From contig JBKJLF010000136.1 of assembly GCA_046597185.1 (NCBI GenBank), positions 1-24,218 on the forward strand: DNA of 24,218 bases, in the 5' to 3' direction. The notes beneath the pieces were generated by a model. That model was not told the origin of the DNA, did not search any database, and worked only from the letters and a program-made list of their open reading frames with translations. Positions 14,365 to 22,152 of this stretch are shown here, piece after piece. Position 1 is the stretch's first letter. Each line of letters starts with the position of its first letter. A program made the translations under genes and the position numbers. The DNA is from CAMBDR01 sp046597185 (GTDB lineage: Bacteria; Pseudomonadota; Gammaproteobacteria; Burkholderiales; Burkholderiaceae_D).

Positions 14365-15120
14365 ATGAAGAACACGCTTTTGCGTTACTGCGGCAGGCAT
14401 CTACTGGCCATGGTGTTTTTTTGTACCCCACTGCTGGCGCAGGCAAGCGAAATAACGATTACCTATGCCGATTACAAACCTTACAGCTTTGAAGCGGAAG
14501 GCAAGCCCGTTGGGCTGGAAATCGACTTACTCAACGAAGCATTGGGCAAGCGTATGGGTTTGACCTTGAGGCATCAGATTTTGCCATGGGAACGGGCGCA
14601 ACAAATGGTCAAGGCAGGTGTCGCCGATGGCTACGTCGCGACAATCACCGAAGAACGGGCAAAGTACGCCGATGCCAGCCATGAAGCAGTCACGTTTTGG
14701 GAGCTGGCATTATATTCCCGCAAAGGTGACCCCCGCTTTAACAACATCAAAACCCTGGAAGCGCTCGCACCATTCAAAATTGGCGCGCTCAATGGCAATG
14801 GCTGGGTCAAGAAAAACCTGCAAGGCATGCAGATTGAGTACGTCAATAAAATGGCACTTTTACCGAAAATGCTACAAGCCAAGCGGATTGACGTGATCCC
14901 CGATAACCGTTTGGTGATGCGTGATTTATTAAGTACGAGTGATGCTGCTGTCCATATCGACGAACATTTGCTTGATTTCACACGTAGTGGCATACACTTA
15001 CTCATTGGCAAAACATCACCCTTGCATGCAAGGCTGGCAGAATTTGATGCTGTATTGCTGCAAATGAAAAAAGACGGTAGTTGGCAGCGCATTCATGACA
15101 AATATCTGGGCACCCCCTGA
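14365..15120 (+). CDS. Periplasmic amino-acid-type binding protein (SBP family 3)
   Basis: This 251-aa protein has a signal peptide ending LLAQA-SE. The mature start is ITITYADYKPYSFEAEGKPVGLEIDLLNEALGKRMGL, the entry signature of family-3 extracellular solute-binding proteins. PWERAQQMVKAGVADGYVATITEERAKYA and a C-terminal MKKDGSWQRIHDKYLG complete the bilobal fold. There is no linked permease or ATPase, and the sequence resembles orphan betaproteobacterial members, so it may be a stand-alone sensor or scavenging protein. The mature protein of about 230 aa is normal for the family. It ends 42 nt before the truncated phosphatase gene. Confidence 0.85.
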   Translation: MKNTLLRYCGRHLLAMVFFCTPLLAQASEITITYADYKPYSFEAEGKPVGLEIDLLNEALGKRMGLTLRHQILPWERAQQMVKAGVADGYVATITEERAKYADASHEAVTFWELALYSRKGDPRFNNIKTLEALAPFKIGALNGNGWVKKNLQGMQIEYVNKMALLPKMLQAKRIDVIPDNRLVMRDLLSTSDAAVHIDEHLLDFTRSGIHLLIGKTSPLHARLAEFDAVLLQMKKDGSWQRIHDKYLGTP

Positions 15121-15162
15121 TTGATCACTTTCTTTGAATACTTTAATCACTCCCCCAAAGCC

Positions 15163-15281
15163 ATGAAAACACGCGCCATCCTGTTCATCTGCATGGGCAA
15201 TATCTGCCGCTCCCCCACTGCCGAAGGCGTGTTACGCCAGCGTGCCGAACAAGCCGGGTTAAAGCTGCTGATCGATCGCGT
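15163..15281 (+). pseudogene. Low-molecular-weight protein tyrosine phosphatase, 5' fragment
   Basis: The ATG at 15163 opens MKTRAILFICMGNICRSPTA, then EGVLRQRAEQAGLKLLID. The CX5R active-site loop CMGNICR (C10 to R16) is intact, as is the following SPTAEG. After about residue 38 the sequence should continue with SAGT and the remaining ~115 residues. Instead it passes straight into the 3' end of the opposite-strand methyltransferase, whose stop codon begins at 15284. The open frame beyond this point is only the antisense of that gene. The phosphatase has lost three quarters of its length, including the DPY general-acid loop. No remaining piece of it was seen elsewhere in the window. Confidence 0.85.
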
Positions 15282-16589
15282 TTACAACAATGGAACCGGG
15301 CAAGCCGCCATTTCCCGTGTTGAAAACCAAAACGCGGATTCAGAAATCATATCAAGTTCCCAGTTTTTCAAGCCTGCATCGGGAGGCAAAATGAATGTCA
15401 AAGACATTTTCAGTGACTTGCCAGGCGGCAAACTCTGCGACAAAAACTGGCGCTTCTCAGATTCGACGAATCCCGGTGCACCTGGCATACCCTGGCGCAA
15501 TGCAAAAGTGATGTGGCCAATTCGATCAGTGTGGCAGTCCAGCAGGGTTTCACCCGTGTTTTCCAGGTTCACTTCCAACAAAGCCGTGCGTTTCACCGGA
15601 TCAATACCGCCCGCCAGCAAAACCAGCTTGACATCGGTCTTAAAGTGGTAATTGGTGCAACTCGGGTAAGCCTTGCCTTCGCTGTCGGGGCGGCGCGCAG
15701 TCATATTATTCGAACCGCTCATGGGGCGCTCAGAAAATTCATGCAGTCGCTGCATGGACTGTTTTTGGGTAAACATGCCGTTGACGCTGATATAACGCTC
15801 AATGTCAACAAACCCGGCCTGAGTCAGCAAGTAATCGATATAGTCAACCGAGAACGGATTTTCCAGCGTACCGTACTTGGCCATTTCGCCTATCATCTGG
15901 TTTTCAAGCGCTTTAAAATCCGGGTGCCAGGAGGGGTCGATCACACCGATACAACCGCCCTCTCTCAGGAAACGAAAGCTTTTAGCCAGACACAGCGCTT
16001 CATCAACCACATGATGCAGCACATCAAAATACAGGATGGCGTCAAAATGCTGCTCAGGGAAATCCATCTCTTCCAGCGTGCTTTGGTGAAAGCGCACATC
16101 AGCGTTGCCATGCTGATGAAAATGCGCACGGGTCGTGGCGCAGCGCTCCTGGGCGATTTTGATCAAATCAGCCGAGGGTTCCAGTGCATCGACCGAATAA
16201 CCCATCATCAGCAACATTTCTGTGACCCAACCTGGCCCACTTCCGATTTCCAAAATCCGGGCGCGGTACGGCAAGCGCATCACCTGCAAAAGATTCAGCA
16301 GGTCGAACATCAGGCGAAAGTATTGCGGATTACCGGGGGTCTGATCAAATGGCTTTGCGTACAACCATTCATGGTCTTCGTTGCCAAGTTTCGAGGCGTA
16401 GGTTTCAGCGGCCTCAATGGCAGATTGATACGCCATCGGATTATCGGTCAAAAAACGCTTGTATTTGATTTCAGCCGGGGAGCTTGGCACCATACTGGGG
16501 GCACGCATGATTGGCGCTGGCACAATGAGCCGCCTGAAAAAGGATTTGAAAGAATTGATAAACGACGGGCTATTCTGGTTGATGCTCAT
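15282..16589 (-). CDS. SAM-dependent class I methyltransferase with C-terminal beta-rich domain
   Basis: With the ATG at 16589 (GAGGAAG six bases upstream, a better start than 16655) this is a 435-aa protein. A Rossmann methyltransferase domain has motif I ILEIGSGPG (112-120) and the acidic SAM-ribose residue in VDALEPS. AILYFDVLHHVVDEALCLAKSFRFLREGG fits motifs IV to VI. From about residue 320 a separate beta-sandwich-like region follows (KLVLLAGGIDPVKRTALLEVNLENTGETLL to WELDMISESAFWFS). Similar C-terminal domains occur on glycan- and lipid-modifying proteins. It is the last gene of the ACP cluster, although a nuclease remnant of about 600 bp separates it from the SDR gene. Its acceptor substrate is unknown. 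Confidence 0.82.
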   Translation of the reverse strand: MSINQNSPSFINSFKSFFRRLIVPAPIMRAPSMVPSSPAEIKYKRFLTDNPMAYQSAIEAAETYASKLGNEDHEWLYAKPFDQTPGNPQYFRLMFDLLNLLQVMRLPYRARILEIGSGPGWVTEMLLMMGYSVDALEPSADLIKIAQERCATTRAHFHQHGNADVRFHQSTLEEMDFPEQHFDAILYFDVLHHVVDEALCLAKSFRFLREGGCIGVIDPSWHPDFKALENQMIGEMAKYGTLENPFSVDYIDYLLTQAGFVDIERYISVNGMFTQKQSMQRLHEFSERPMSGSNNMTARRPDSEGKAYPSCTNYHFKTDVKLVLLAGGIDPVKRTALLEVNLENTGETLLDCHTDRIGHITFALRQGMPGAPGFVESEKRQFLSQSLPPGKSLKMSLTFILPPDAGLKNWELDMISESAFWFSTREMAACPVPLL

Positions 16590-16651
16590 ACGGCTTCCTC
16601 TACGCACTTGGGTAATGACTTTGGCCGCATATTGTAACGGATACAGGGAAT

Positions 16652-17197
16652 TCATGTCCTGTGTTTCACCGAATTTTCCGTGGCCACGTTAATGAAGGGT
16701 ATCGGATTTGCGGTAAAATTGCACATCCCCAACGCATCCCCGACTGCCATGAAAACAGAAAGAACGAATTTGGAATCGACCGCAATTACCCACGCTGGCC
16801 AGCCCGGCAACTTGCCAGCCGAGGCAAGGCGATCCGCCTTCGCCAACTCTACAACATACAGTTGGAGTTCGCTACCCAGCCTGACGGACGGATTGATTCT
16901 GTCACGCATTTCAAAACACCAAAACGCCTGATCTTGCTCGGGAAACAGGTCGTACACAAGCAAGTGGATGCCGATGACGGGTTTGAGTTTCGCATAATCA
17001 ACACCCGCCTCCAATTGCGCACCCAGTGTTTTGGACAGGTAGACCATGCTACGCGCGCTCCACTTTTCGCGCTGCCGTACTTGTATTTCGACATTAATTA
17101 AATCGCCCACTTTGTCTTTGGCCAAAATATCAAGTTCGATGTATTTACCCTTGAGTTCCGATGCGGCAATGTGTGGGTTGAGCACGCTAACCACCGT
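16652..17197 (-). pseudogene. Rpn-family PD-(D/E)XK nuclease/transposase-like, N-terminally truncated
   Basis: The frame reads SVLNPHIAASELKGKYIELDILAKDKVGDLINVEIQVRQREKWSARSMVYLSKTLGAQL. This contains the D...EIQV (PD-(D/E)XK) core and following helix of the Rpn/PDDEXK_2 family. Next come GIHLLVYDLFPEQDQAFWCFEMRD and ELQLYVVELAKADRL, the family's later strands. The expected first 30-40 residues (FKxIFG region) are absent: the homology starts only a couple of bases after the SDR stop codon at 17199, and no proper start exists except a GTG inside the SDR gene. The tail after about 16780 does not look like the family. Rpn proteins promote recombination, and such fragments often mark past rearrangements. 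Confidence 0.7.
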
Positions 17198-17198
17198 A

Positions 17199-17975
17199 TC
17201 ACAACCCCCCATCAAATTTAAGTCGCGCACCACTCATAAAGCTGTTTTCATCCGACACCATCCAGGTCGCCAAAGCTGCCACTTCCTCCAGCGTGCCGAC
17301 CCGCCCCAAAGGGCAATTGGTCTGATATTCATCACGTCGGTTTTTCGGTGCCTGCTGCCCCAGGCCCGCATTCAACAAACCCGGTGCCAAATCATTGACC
17401 ACAATCCCGTAGCGCCCCACTTCCTTGGCCAAGGCGCGTGTCATGCCCTGCAAACCGGCTTTGGCCGCCGCATAATGCACGGGCGCTTCCACAATCCGGT
17501 CGCCGGCTACCGACCCCATATTCAAAATATGGCCGTGCTTGGCGCGCAACATCGGGCGCAAGGCGGCGCGCGAGAAAATATACGGGCCCTTCAAACAGGT
17601 ATCGATGACACTGTCCCAATCGGCCTCTTCCAACAAAGCCATGGGCAATACCTGCATCACGCCGGCATTATTGACCAACACATCCAGCCCACCCCATTGC
17701 TGCACGATGGCGTCCACCGTGGCTTTGGCGTGTACCGGGTCAAACACCGTGCCCTTGAACATCAGCACCGATGCACCCAATGCCTGCAATTGCTGGTGCG
17801 TGGTTTGGGCTGATTCGTCATCTTTCAAATAAGTGAAGGCGACCCTGGCACCCGCCTGGGCAAAGGCGATGCAAATGGCGCGCCCCAGATTGCGCGAGCC
17901 ACCCGTTACCAGACAGCGCTTACCCGCGAGGCGACCAGGCTGCACAGGTGTGGGCTGGTTGACGAAATCATTCAT
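17199..17975 (-). CDS. Short-chain dehydrogenase/reductase, FabG-like
   Basis: The ATG at 17975 is preceded by GAAGGAA at good spacing and gives 258 aa; the ATG at 17999 has no ribosome site. The NADP(H)-binding TGGSRNLG (24-31), NNAG (102-105) and catalytic Ser155, Tyr168 and Lys172 (YAAAK) are all present. VNDLAPGLLNAG and the C-terminal SGARLKFDGG are typical of classical 3-oxoacyl-ACP-reductase-like SDRs. It belongs to the ACP cluster and could reduce a carrier-bound keto group or oxidise an alcohol. It follows the radical SAM gene after a 62-nt gap that contains a 14-bp tandem duplication. Confidence 0.88.
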   Translation of the reverse strand: MNDFVNQPTPVQPGRLAGKRCLVTGGSRNLGRAICIAFAQAGARVAFTYLKDDESAQTTHQQLQALGASVLMFKGTVFDPVHAKATVDAIVQQWGGLDVLVNNAGVMQVLPMALLEEADWDSVIDTCLKGPYIFSRAALRPMLRAKHGHILNMGSVAGDRIVEAPVHYAAAKAGLQGMTRALAKEVGRYGIVVNDLAPGLLNAGLGQQAPKNRRDEYQTNCPLGRVGTLEEVAALATWMVSDENSFMSGARLKFDGGL

Positions 17976-18015
17976 TGCTTGTTCCTTCGTTTTGGCCATG
18001 TCGTTTCGACTATTT

Positions 18016-18043
18016 CGAACCCATCATTTTGAACCCATCATTT
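18016..18043. repeat. 14-bp tandem duplication at the radical SAM gene end
   Basis: Two adjacent 14-bp units with one mismatch in the first base (CGAACCCATCATTT and TGAACCCATCATTT) cover 18016-18043. The stop codon of the radical SAM gene (18038-18040) lies inside the second unit, so the duplication created most of the gap before the SDR gene. Confidence 0.8.
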
Positions 18044-19111
18044 CGAACGTAAGCGCGAACCCAAATCCATCAAAGAGCGCACCGATGCGCCCTGCCCCAA
18101 ATTTTGCGCAAAACCACGGCACAAAGTCCAACAATCCTGACACCGCGCCACCGCCTCCAAACCACGCATTTTGGCCAAAATTTCGGATAAAGGCTGCTCC
18201 CGCACATTGCCCACCATCGAATCGATGCGCTCAATACAGGGCGAGACATTGCCCAAATGATCGATATTGATCGATTGCTCGCCCGCATGGCAAGTGGGCA
18301 TGCTTTGCTGCCCCAAAAACGCATCCATTTGCTGCAAATAATCGCGTAGCGCCCGGAAATGTGGGTAACGCTGCCATAAATCCAGCAAGTGCGCACTGTA
18401 AGACTGTTGCAGCGCCTGTTCCGGTAATTGGTCTTGCTCATTTTTGGCACGCCGAAAACCATCGGTGGAAATCAGGGTCACGCAATGCCCAACCCCACGC
18501 GCGGCACTCATTTTGAGCAGGGTTTCCAGATCATCCTGATTCTCCTGCATCAAAATCGTCATAACATGCACTTGCGCGCTGCCATGCGGTGCCTGCGCCA
18601 GCAAGGCGTCAATTGCTCGCCAGGCTTGATCAAATGCGCCTGCCAAGCGGCGTTTTTGATCATGCCGCGCCGCATCCGGAAAATCAATCGACACCCCCAC
18701 CTGCGCGACGCCGGCATCAAACAATTCATGCGCTTTGGCCGCATTCAAAAACCAGCCATTGGTGTACAGCACCGGCACATGGCGCTGACCAAAGGCGCGC
18801 ACGATCTCCACAATATCCGGCCGCAGCAAGGGCTCGCCCCCTTCTACCGAGACCAGGAAACAACCGAGCTCAGCCATTTGCTGCGCCAGGCGCTGGTAGT
18901 CGGCCACGGTTAATTCCAGCTTCGGGGCCACGCCATTGGGCCAAAAGCCGCAGAACGAACAGCGCATATTACAGCGATTGGTCACTTGCACCAGCGCATG
19001 AAAGGGCTGTTTTTTCAGCAAACCCGCGACAAAACGCAGATCACGGCTGGTTTGATCAACAAAATTCAGGCCGCGCGAACGAACCAGGTTGACCGGGCTT
19101 AAAATTGCCAT
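18038..19111 (-). CDS. Radical SAM enzyme with SPASM-like auxiliary cluster domain
   Basis: With the ATG at 19111 (GGAGG five bases before) this is a 357-aa protein. CNMRCSFC (C47, C51, C54) binds the SAM-cleaving 4Fe-4S cluster, and EGGEPLL is the GGE SAM-binding motif. YTNGWFL and GVSIDFPD are further barrel strands. The C-terminal part has CHAGEQSINIDHLGNVSPC and CQDCWTLC, a cysteine pattern typical of a SPASM domain holding an auxiliary cluster. SPASM enzymes often modify peptides or carrier-bound or lipid substrates by radical chemistry. The gene starts inside the end of the aminotransferase gene (13-nt overlap), so the two are translated together. The reaction cannot be deduced. Confidence 0.88.
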   Translation of the reverse strand: MAILSPVNLVRSRGLNFVDQTSRDLRFVAGLLKKQPFHALVQVTNRCNMRCSFCGFWPNGVAPKLELTVADYQRLAQQMAELGCFLVSVEGGEPLLRPDIVEIVRAFGQRHVPVLYTNGWFLNAAKAHELFDAGVAQVGVSIDFPDAARHDQKRRLAGAFDQAWRAIDALLAQAPHGSAQVHVMTILMQENQDDLETLLKMSAARGVGHCVTLISTDGFRRAKNEQDQLPEQALQQSYSAHLLDLWQRYPHFRALRDYLQQMDAFLGQQSMPTCHAGEQSINIDHLGNVSPCIERIDSMVGNVREQPLSEILAKMRGLEAVARCQDCWTLCRGFAQNLGQGASVRSLMDLGSRLRSK

Positions 19112-20520
19112 CCATTCCTCCATTGCGCGCCCACCCGGCGCGTCACATCGGCCACAATTGGCGTAATGCTGCGATATTCATCCAACACTTGCCCCACCGC
19201 TTCAATTGCCTGCTCGATTTGTTCTGCCTGAATCGTCAGCGGTGGCTCCAGCCGCAATACATTCCAACTCGATGCGGCAGGTTGCACCAACATACCCGCT
19301 TCCAACATTTTAACCGCCACCCATTGGCCGAACATGGTTTCCGATACCTTATCCACCAGCGCCGGAGCCAGTTTATCGAGCCAACTGCTACCGGTCGGGC
19401 CAAACTCAATCCCGACCAACAAACCTCGTCCGCGAATCGCTTGTACCAGCGGGTGGCCGTGCAAGCGCTTTTGCAAACCCGCCAGCAATTGCGCGCCGCG
19501 CTCGCTACTATTTTGTATCAAGCCTTCTTGCTCCACCAATTCCAGGGTTTTCAAGGCCGCCGCGCACGCGAGGGCATTGCCTTGATAGGTGGAACTGTGT
19601 AAATCAAAGCGATCCGCCGAACCATAGGCTTTATCAAACAAAGCGCGTGAAGTCACCGCTGCTGAAACCGGCACAATGCCGCCGGACAAGCCCTTGGCCA
19701 AGCATAATACGTCGGGCACAAACCCTTCGGCCTGATGGGCAAACAGCGTGCCGGTGCGGCCCAAGCCGGTTTGCACTTCGTCCAACACCAGCAGCGTGCC
19801 ATGCTGCTTGCATAGCGCCTGCGCTGCCGCCAAATAACCCGTTGGCGGCAACACCACACCGCCTTCGCCTTGCAGCGGTTCAACCAGAAATGCGGCGGGT
19901 TTATGTTTTTTCAGCGTTTGCTGCAATGCGTCCAAATCGCCAAAAGCGATGCGGTGGCAACCGTCCAGCAGCGGTAAAAACGGTTGGCGCATGCGCTCGC
20001 TACCCATCAAGGACAAGGTGCCCAAGGTGGTGCCATGAAAGCCACCCAAACAAGAGACAAAATCACGCCGCCCGGTGGCGGCACGCGCCAGTTTCAGGCC
20101 CGCTTCCACTGCTTCGCCGCCGCCGCTGGCAAACAGGCTGATTTCCAGCGGCGCGGCCAGACGTTCGGCCAATCCTTGCGCCAGCTTGGCCGCACCTTCT
20201 GCCGGGCCGAGGTGACAAAAATGGAAGGCGTCCGCGTCCAACAACTGATGTAGATGCGCCACCAGTTTGGGGTGATTGTGACCCAGATTGACGGAACCAA
20301 AACCGGCCAAACAATCCAGATAACGCCGTTCATCGCTATCCCACACCCAAACGTCTTTGGCCCGTGTAAATACCCGGCCATAGCCAAGCACACCAAGTAA
20401 TTTGATAAACGAGGGATTCACATATTTGGCATAAGCCTGCGTGACCGGATGCTGGCTTTGGCTGTGACTTTGGCTTGGATTTGTGCTTTGATTTGTGCTT
20501 TGATTTGTGCTTTGATTCAT
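19099..20520 (-). CDS. Class III PLP-dependent aminotransferase
   Basis: The ATG at 20520 overlaps the upstream stop (ATGA) and has GGGAGG four bases before it, giving 473 aa. The fold-type I signatures are clear: ASGGGEAVEAGLKLAR (cofactor phosphate site), LLVLDEVQTGLGRTG (Asp247 on the pyridine nitrogen) and VLCLAKGLSGG, with Lys276 as the PLP Schiff base. The first 23 residues (three NQST repeats, then Ser/Gln/His repeats) are low-complexity and encoded by 12-bp tandem repeats. Relatives include ornithine, acetylornithine and omega-amino acid aminotransferases. Next to an ACP gene it may aminate a carrier-bound or released aldehyde or keto chain. Confidence 0.9.
   Translation of the reverse strand: MNQSTNQSTNQSTNPSQSHSQSQHPVTQAYAKYVNPSFIKLLGVLGYGRVFTRAKDVWVWDSDERRYLDCLAGFGSVNLGHNHPKLVAHLHQLLDADAFHFCHLGPAEGAAKLAQGLAERLAAPLEISLFASGGGEAVEAGLKLARAATGRRDFVSCLGGFHGTTLGTLSLMGSERMRQPFLPLLDGCHRIAFGDLDALQQTLKKHKPAAFLVEPLQGEGGVVLPPTGYLAAAQALCKQHGTLLVLDEVQTGLGRTGTLFAHQAEGFVPDVLCLAKGLSGGIVPVSAAVTSRALFDKAYGSADRFDLHSSTYQGNALACAAALKTLELVEQEGLIQNSSERGAQLLAGLQKRLHGHPLVQAIRGRGLLVGIEFGPTGSSWLDKLAPALVDKVSETMFGQWVAVKMLEAGMLVQPAASSWNVLRLEPPLTIQAEQIEQAIEAVGQVLDEYRSITPIVADVTRRVGAQWRNGWQF
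20480..20515. repeat. Three 12-bp tandem repeats inside the aminotransferase start
   Basis: TTTGTGCTTTGA is repeated exactly three times (20480-20491, 20492-20503, 20504-20515), coding for the NQST repeats at residues 2-13 on the minus strand. A degenerate 6-bp repeat (Ser-Gln/Ser-His) follows to about 20453. The unit is a multiple of three, so copy-number changes lengthen the protein without breaking the frame. Confidence 0.9.
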
Positions 20521-21710
20521 GCGCCTCCCATCCCGAGTTCTTTGCGCAATCCGGCATCGCGCGAGGGTTTCCAGATTTTTTGATCCAGCCAGTAATGATG
20601 GAAAAACAAGCCCCAATACAGCGCCAAACACATTTGCGCCAACGGGGCTTGCGCATCCACGCCGATGGGCAGCACACCGCGCAGCCAATTTAACAGCAAA
20701 TACAAGAGCGACAGGCTCAGCATAATCCCATATGCCATCAGCGGCGCGCGGCCCAGGCGCTGGCTCCAATCAAGCGCAGCAGCCGCGTTGCAGCCTTCAG
20801 CACGGCGGCTGCTGGTGATGATCACCATGCCCAGATACTGCACCCCGTGCAAGAAACCACCCACCAAAGTGGATGCCATGAAAGCATGTTCTGTGCTGAC
20901 CGGGTTCAAGATTAAAGGCTCGCGCAAACCGACCACAAACAGCGCAAACAAAGTCACCCCGGTGGCCACCACCAGTGCAAACAAACCCGGCTTTACCGCC
21001 TCTTGCTGCCTCCAGCGCCAAACCAGCAAGCCGACCCAGGCCAGCAGCGCCAAGGCCATGCCCACCTGCAAAGCCAATAACACAAACTGCTCCGGCGCGC
21101 CCGGTTGCGCAGGCAAACCCAGCATTTGGCGATGCGCCGGGTGCAGCGCCAAAAACAATACAAACGCCAGCCATAGCACGCCATACAGCAGCCATTTGTC
21201 GGTTTGGCGTGCGCTGACGCTGGCTTGCCCCAGACGCTGGTAAATGGCCAGCACGCCGTAATGCTGGCGCGTGACATGGTAAAACGCCCACATCGCCGCA
21301 TAGCCAAGGTATAAGTCAAATAAACCGGGTTGATGCAGCCACCACGACAGCACCAACAGCACAGGGCCGGGCAACAGCCACAGCAAGCTGGTGTAGAGTA
21401 AGCGCCCTTGCTGCTGGCGAAAGCGTGCATCCCAATACGTGCGCTGCCAGGTGGCAAACAGATGCGGGCCATCCACCATCCACATCCAAATGATCCACAA
21501 GGGCAAAATAGCGGGTGGATACGCCAGACAAATCAGGCCCAGCAGCACGGCCAGCGCGCCGCTGCCAAAGAAAAAGAACAGGTCAAACCCGCGCCCGCCG
21601 ATCCAGGTGCTGGCCAAATTTTGTGAGCTTGCCAAGCTTGGTGGGCTTGCCAGGCTTGGCGGGCCTGACTGACTGCATTGGCCGGATGCGGGGGCGGACG
21701 TGCTGCTCAT
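20517..21710 (-). CDS. Polytopic membrane protein with conserved-looking histidines, ACP cluster
   Basis: With the ATG at 21710, 13 nt after the ACP stop, this is a 397-aa protein of unrecognised family. A Ser/Pro/Leu low-complexity start (residues 1-35, PPSLAS repeats) precedes about nine to ten membrane segments. Histidine-bearing motifs sit at segment ends: VDGPHLFATWQRTYWD, FYHVTRQHYGVL, LHPAHRQ, STEHAFMASTLVGGFLHGVQYLGMV and FHHYWLDQKIWK. Such spaced His residues in a membrane protein are reminiscent of integral-membrane metal oxygenases or desaturases and Brp/Blh-type carotenoid enzymes, but no family match is claimed. Its position between an ACP and an aminotransferase suggests that it acts on a lipid-like intermediate or exports the product. 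The gene ends in an ATGA overlap with the aminotransferase. Confidence 0.78.
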   Translation of the reverse strand: MSSTSAPASGQCSQSGPPSLASPPSLASSQNLASTWIGGRGFDLFFFFGSGALAVLLGLICLAYPPAILPLWIIWMWMVDGPHLFATWQRTYWDARFRQQQGRLLYTSLLWLLPGPVLLVLSWWLHQPGLFDLYLGYAAMWAFYHVTRQHYGVLAIYQRLGQASVSARQTDKWLLYGVLWLAFVLFLALHPAHRQMLGLPAQPGAPEQFVLLALQVGMALALLAWVGLLVWRWRQQEAVKPGLFALVVATGVTLFALFVVGLREPLILNPVSTEHAFMASTLVGGFLHGVQYLGMVIITSSRRAEGCNAAAALDWSQRLGRAPLMAYGIMLSLSLLYLLLNWLRGVLPIGVDAQAPLAQMCLALYWGLFFHHYWLDQKIWKPSRDAGLRKELGMGGA

Positions 21711-21723
21711 GCTGTGGTGTGGT

Positions 21724-22152
21724 TCAGGCAGCCGCCGTGAGTGCCTGGGCTTGGGCTTGGCCTTGCTTGCCCAGCACCATGCGCACAAAGGTTTGCACGG
21801 TGAACAAACCCAAAATTTGCGCTGGACGCAAACCCGGCACAATGTGCGCCGCCGCTTCGGGCATGAGCTCACGCAGGCGCGCCAGACCCACGTCGGACAC
21901 TACGCCAGCGGGCGCGAATTCGTCATCGCTCATATCGCCGCGCGCAGCCCGCTCCAGCTCGCCCCGGGTGATTTGAATTTGATAGGTGCGTTCGAGTTGA
22001 AACACGATATCCAAAAAATCCAGCGATTCCGCACCCAGCTCCTGAATTAAATTGGCCGTCGGGGAAACTTGCTCCAGATCCAACGCCAAGGAGAGGGCAA
22101 TGATGTTACGGACGCTGAGTTCAATTTCTTGGGCAGTGGCAGGCTGACTCAT
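21724..22152 (-). CDS. Acyl carrier protein with C-terminal extension
   Basis: This 142-aa protein starts at an ATG with AAGGA six bases upstream. Residues 8-70 form the carrier fold: LIQELGAESLDFLDIVFQLERTY, with Ser43 as the phosphopantetheine attachment site (GAESLD, a variant of the usual GxDSL). A normal ACP stops near 80-90 residues. This one continues through RGELERAARG, GVVSDVGLARLRELMPEAA and a final LFTVQTFVRMVLG helix. The extended plan resembles carrier proteins found in bacterial specialised-lipid or secondary-metabolite clusters rather than the fatty-acid ACP. It is the first gene of the minus-strand cluster and presumably holds the chain while the downstream enzymes work on it. 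Confidence 0.88.
   Translation of the reverse strand: MSQPATAQEIELSVRNIIALSLALDLEQVSPTANLIQELGAESLDFLDIVFQLERTYQIQITRGELERAARGDMSDDEFAPAGVVSDVGLARLRELMPEAAAHIVPGLRPAQILGLFTVQTFVRMVLGKQGQAQAQALTAAA

Noticed and set aside
15121..15651. Fused 176-codon phosphatase protein on the plus strand
   Set aside because: Only the first 38 or so residues after the ATG at 15163 are phosphatase. The rest is the reverse strand of the methyltransferase, so this is a truncated gene and not a fusion.
15513..16637. Long plus-strand open frame of 374 codons
   Set aside because: It is exactly antisense to the methyltransferase, which has a clear SAM-binding motif and Shine-Dalgarno. The plus-strand translation has no recognisable domain.
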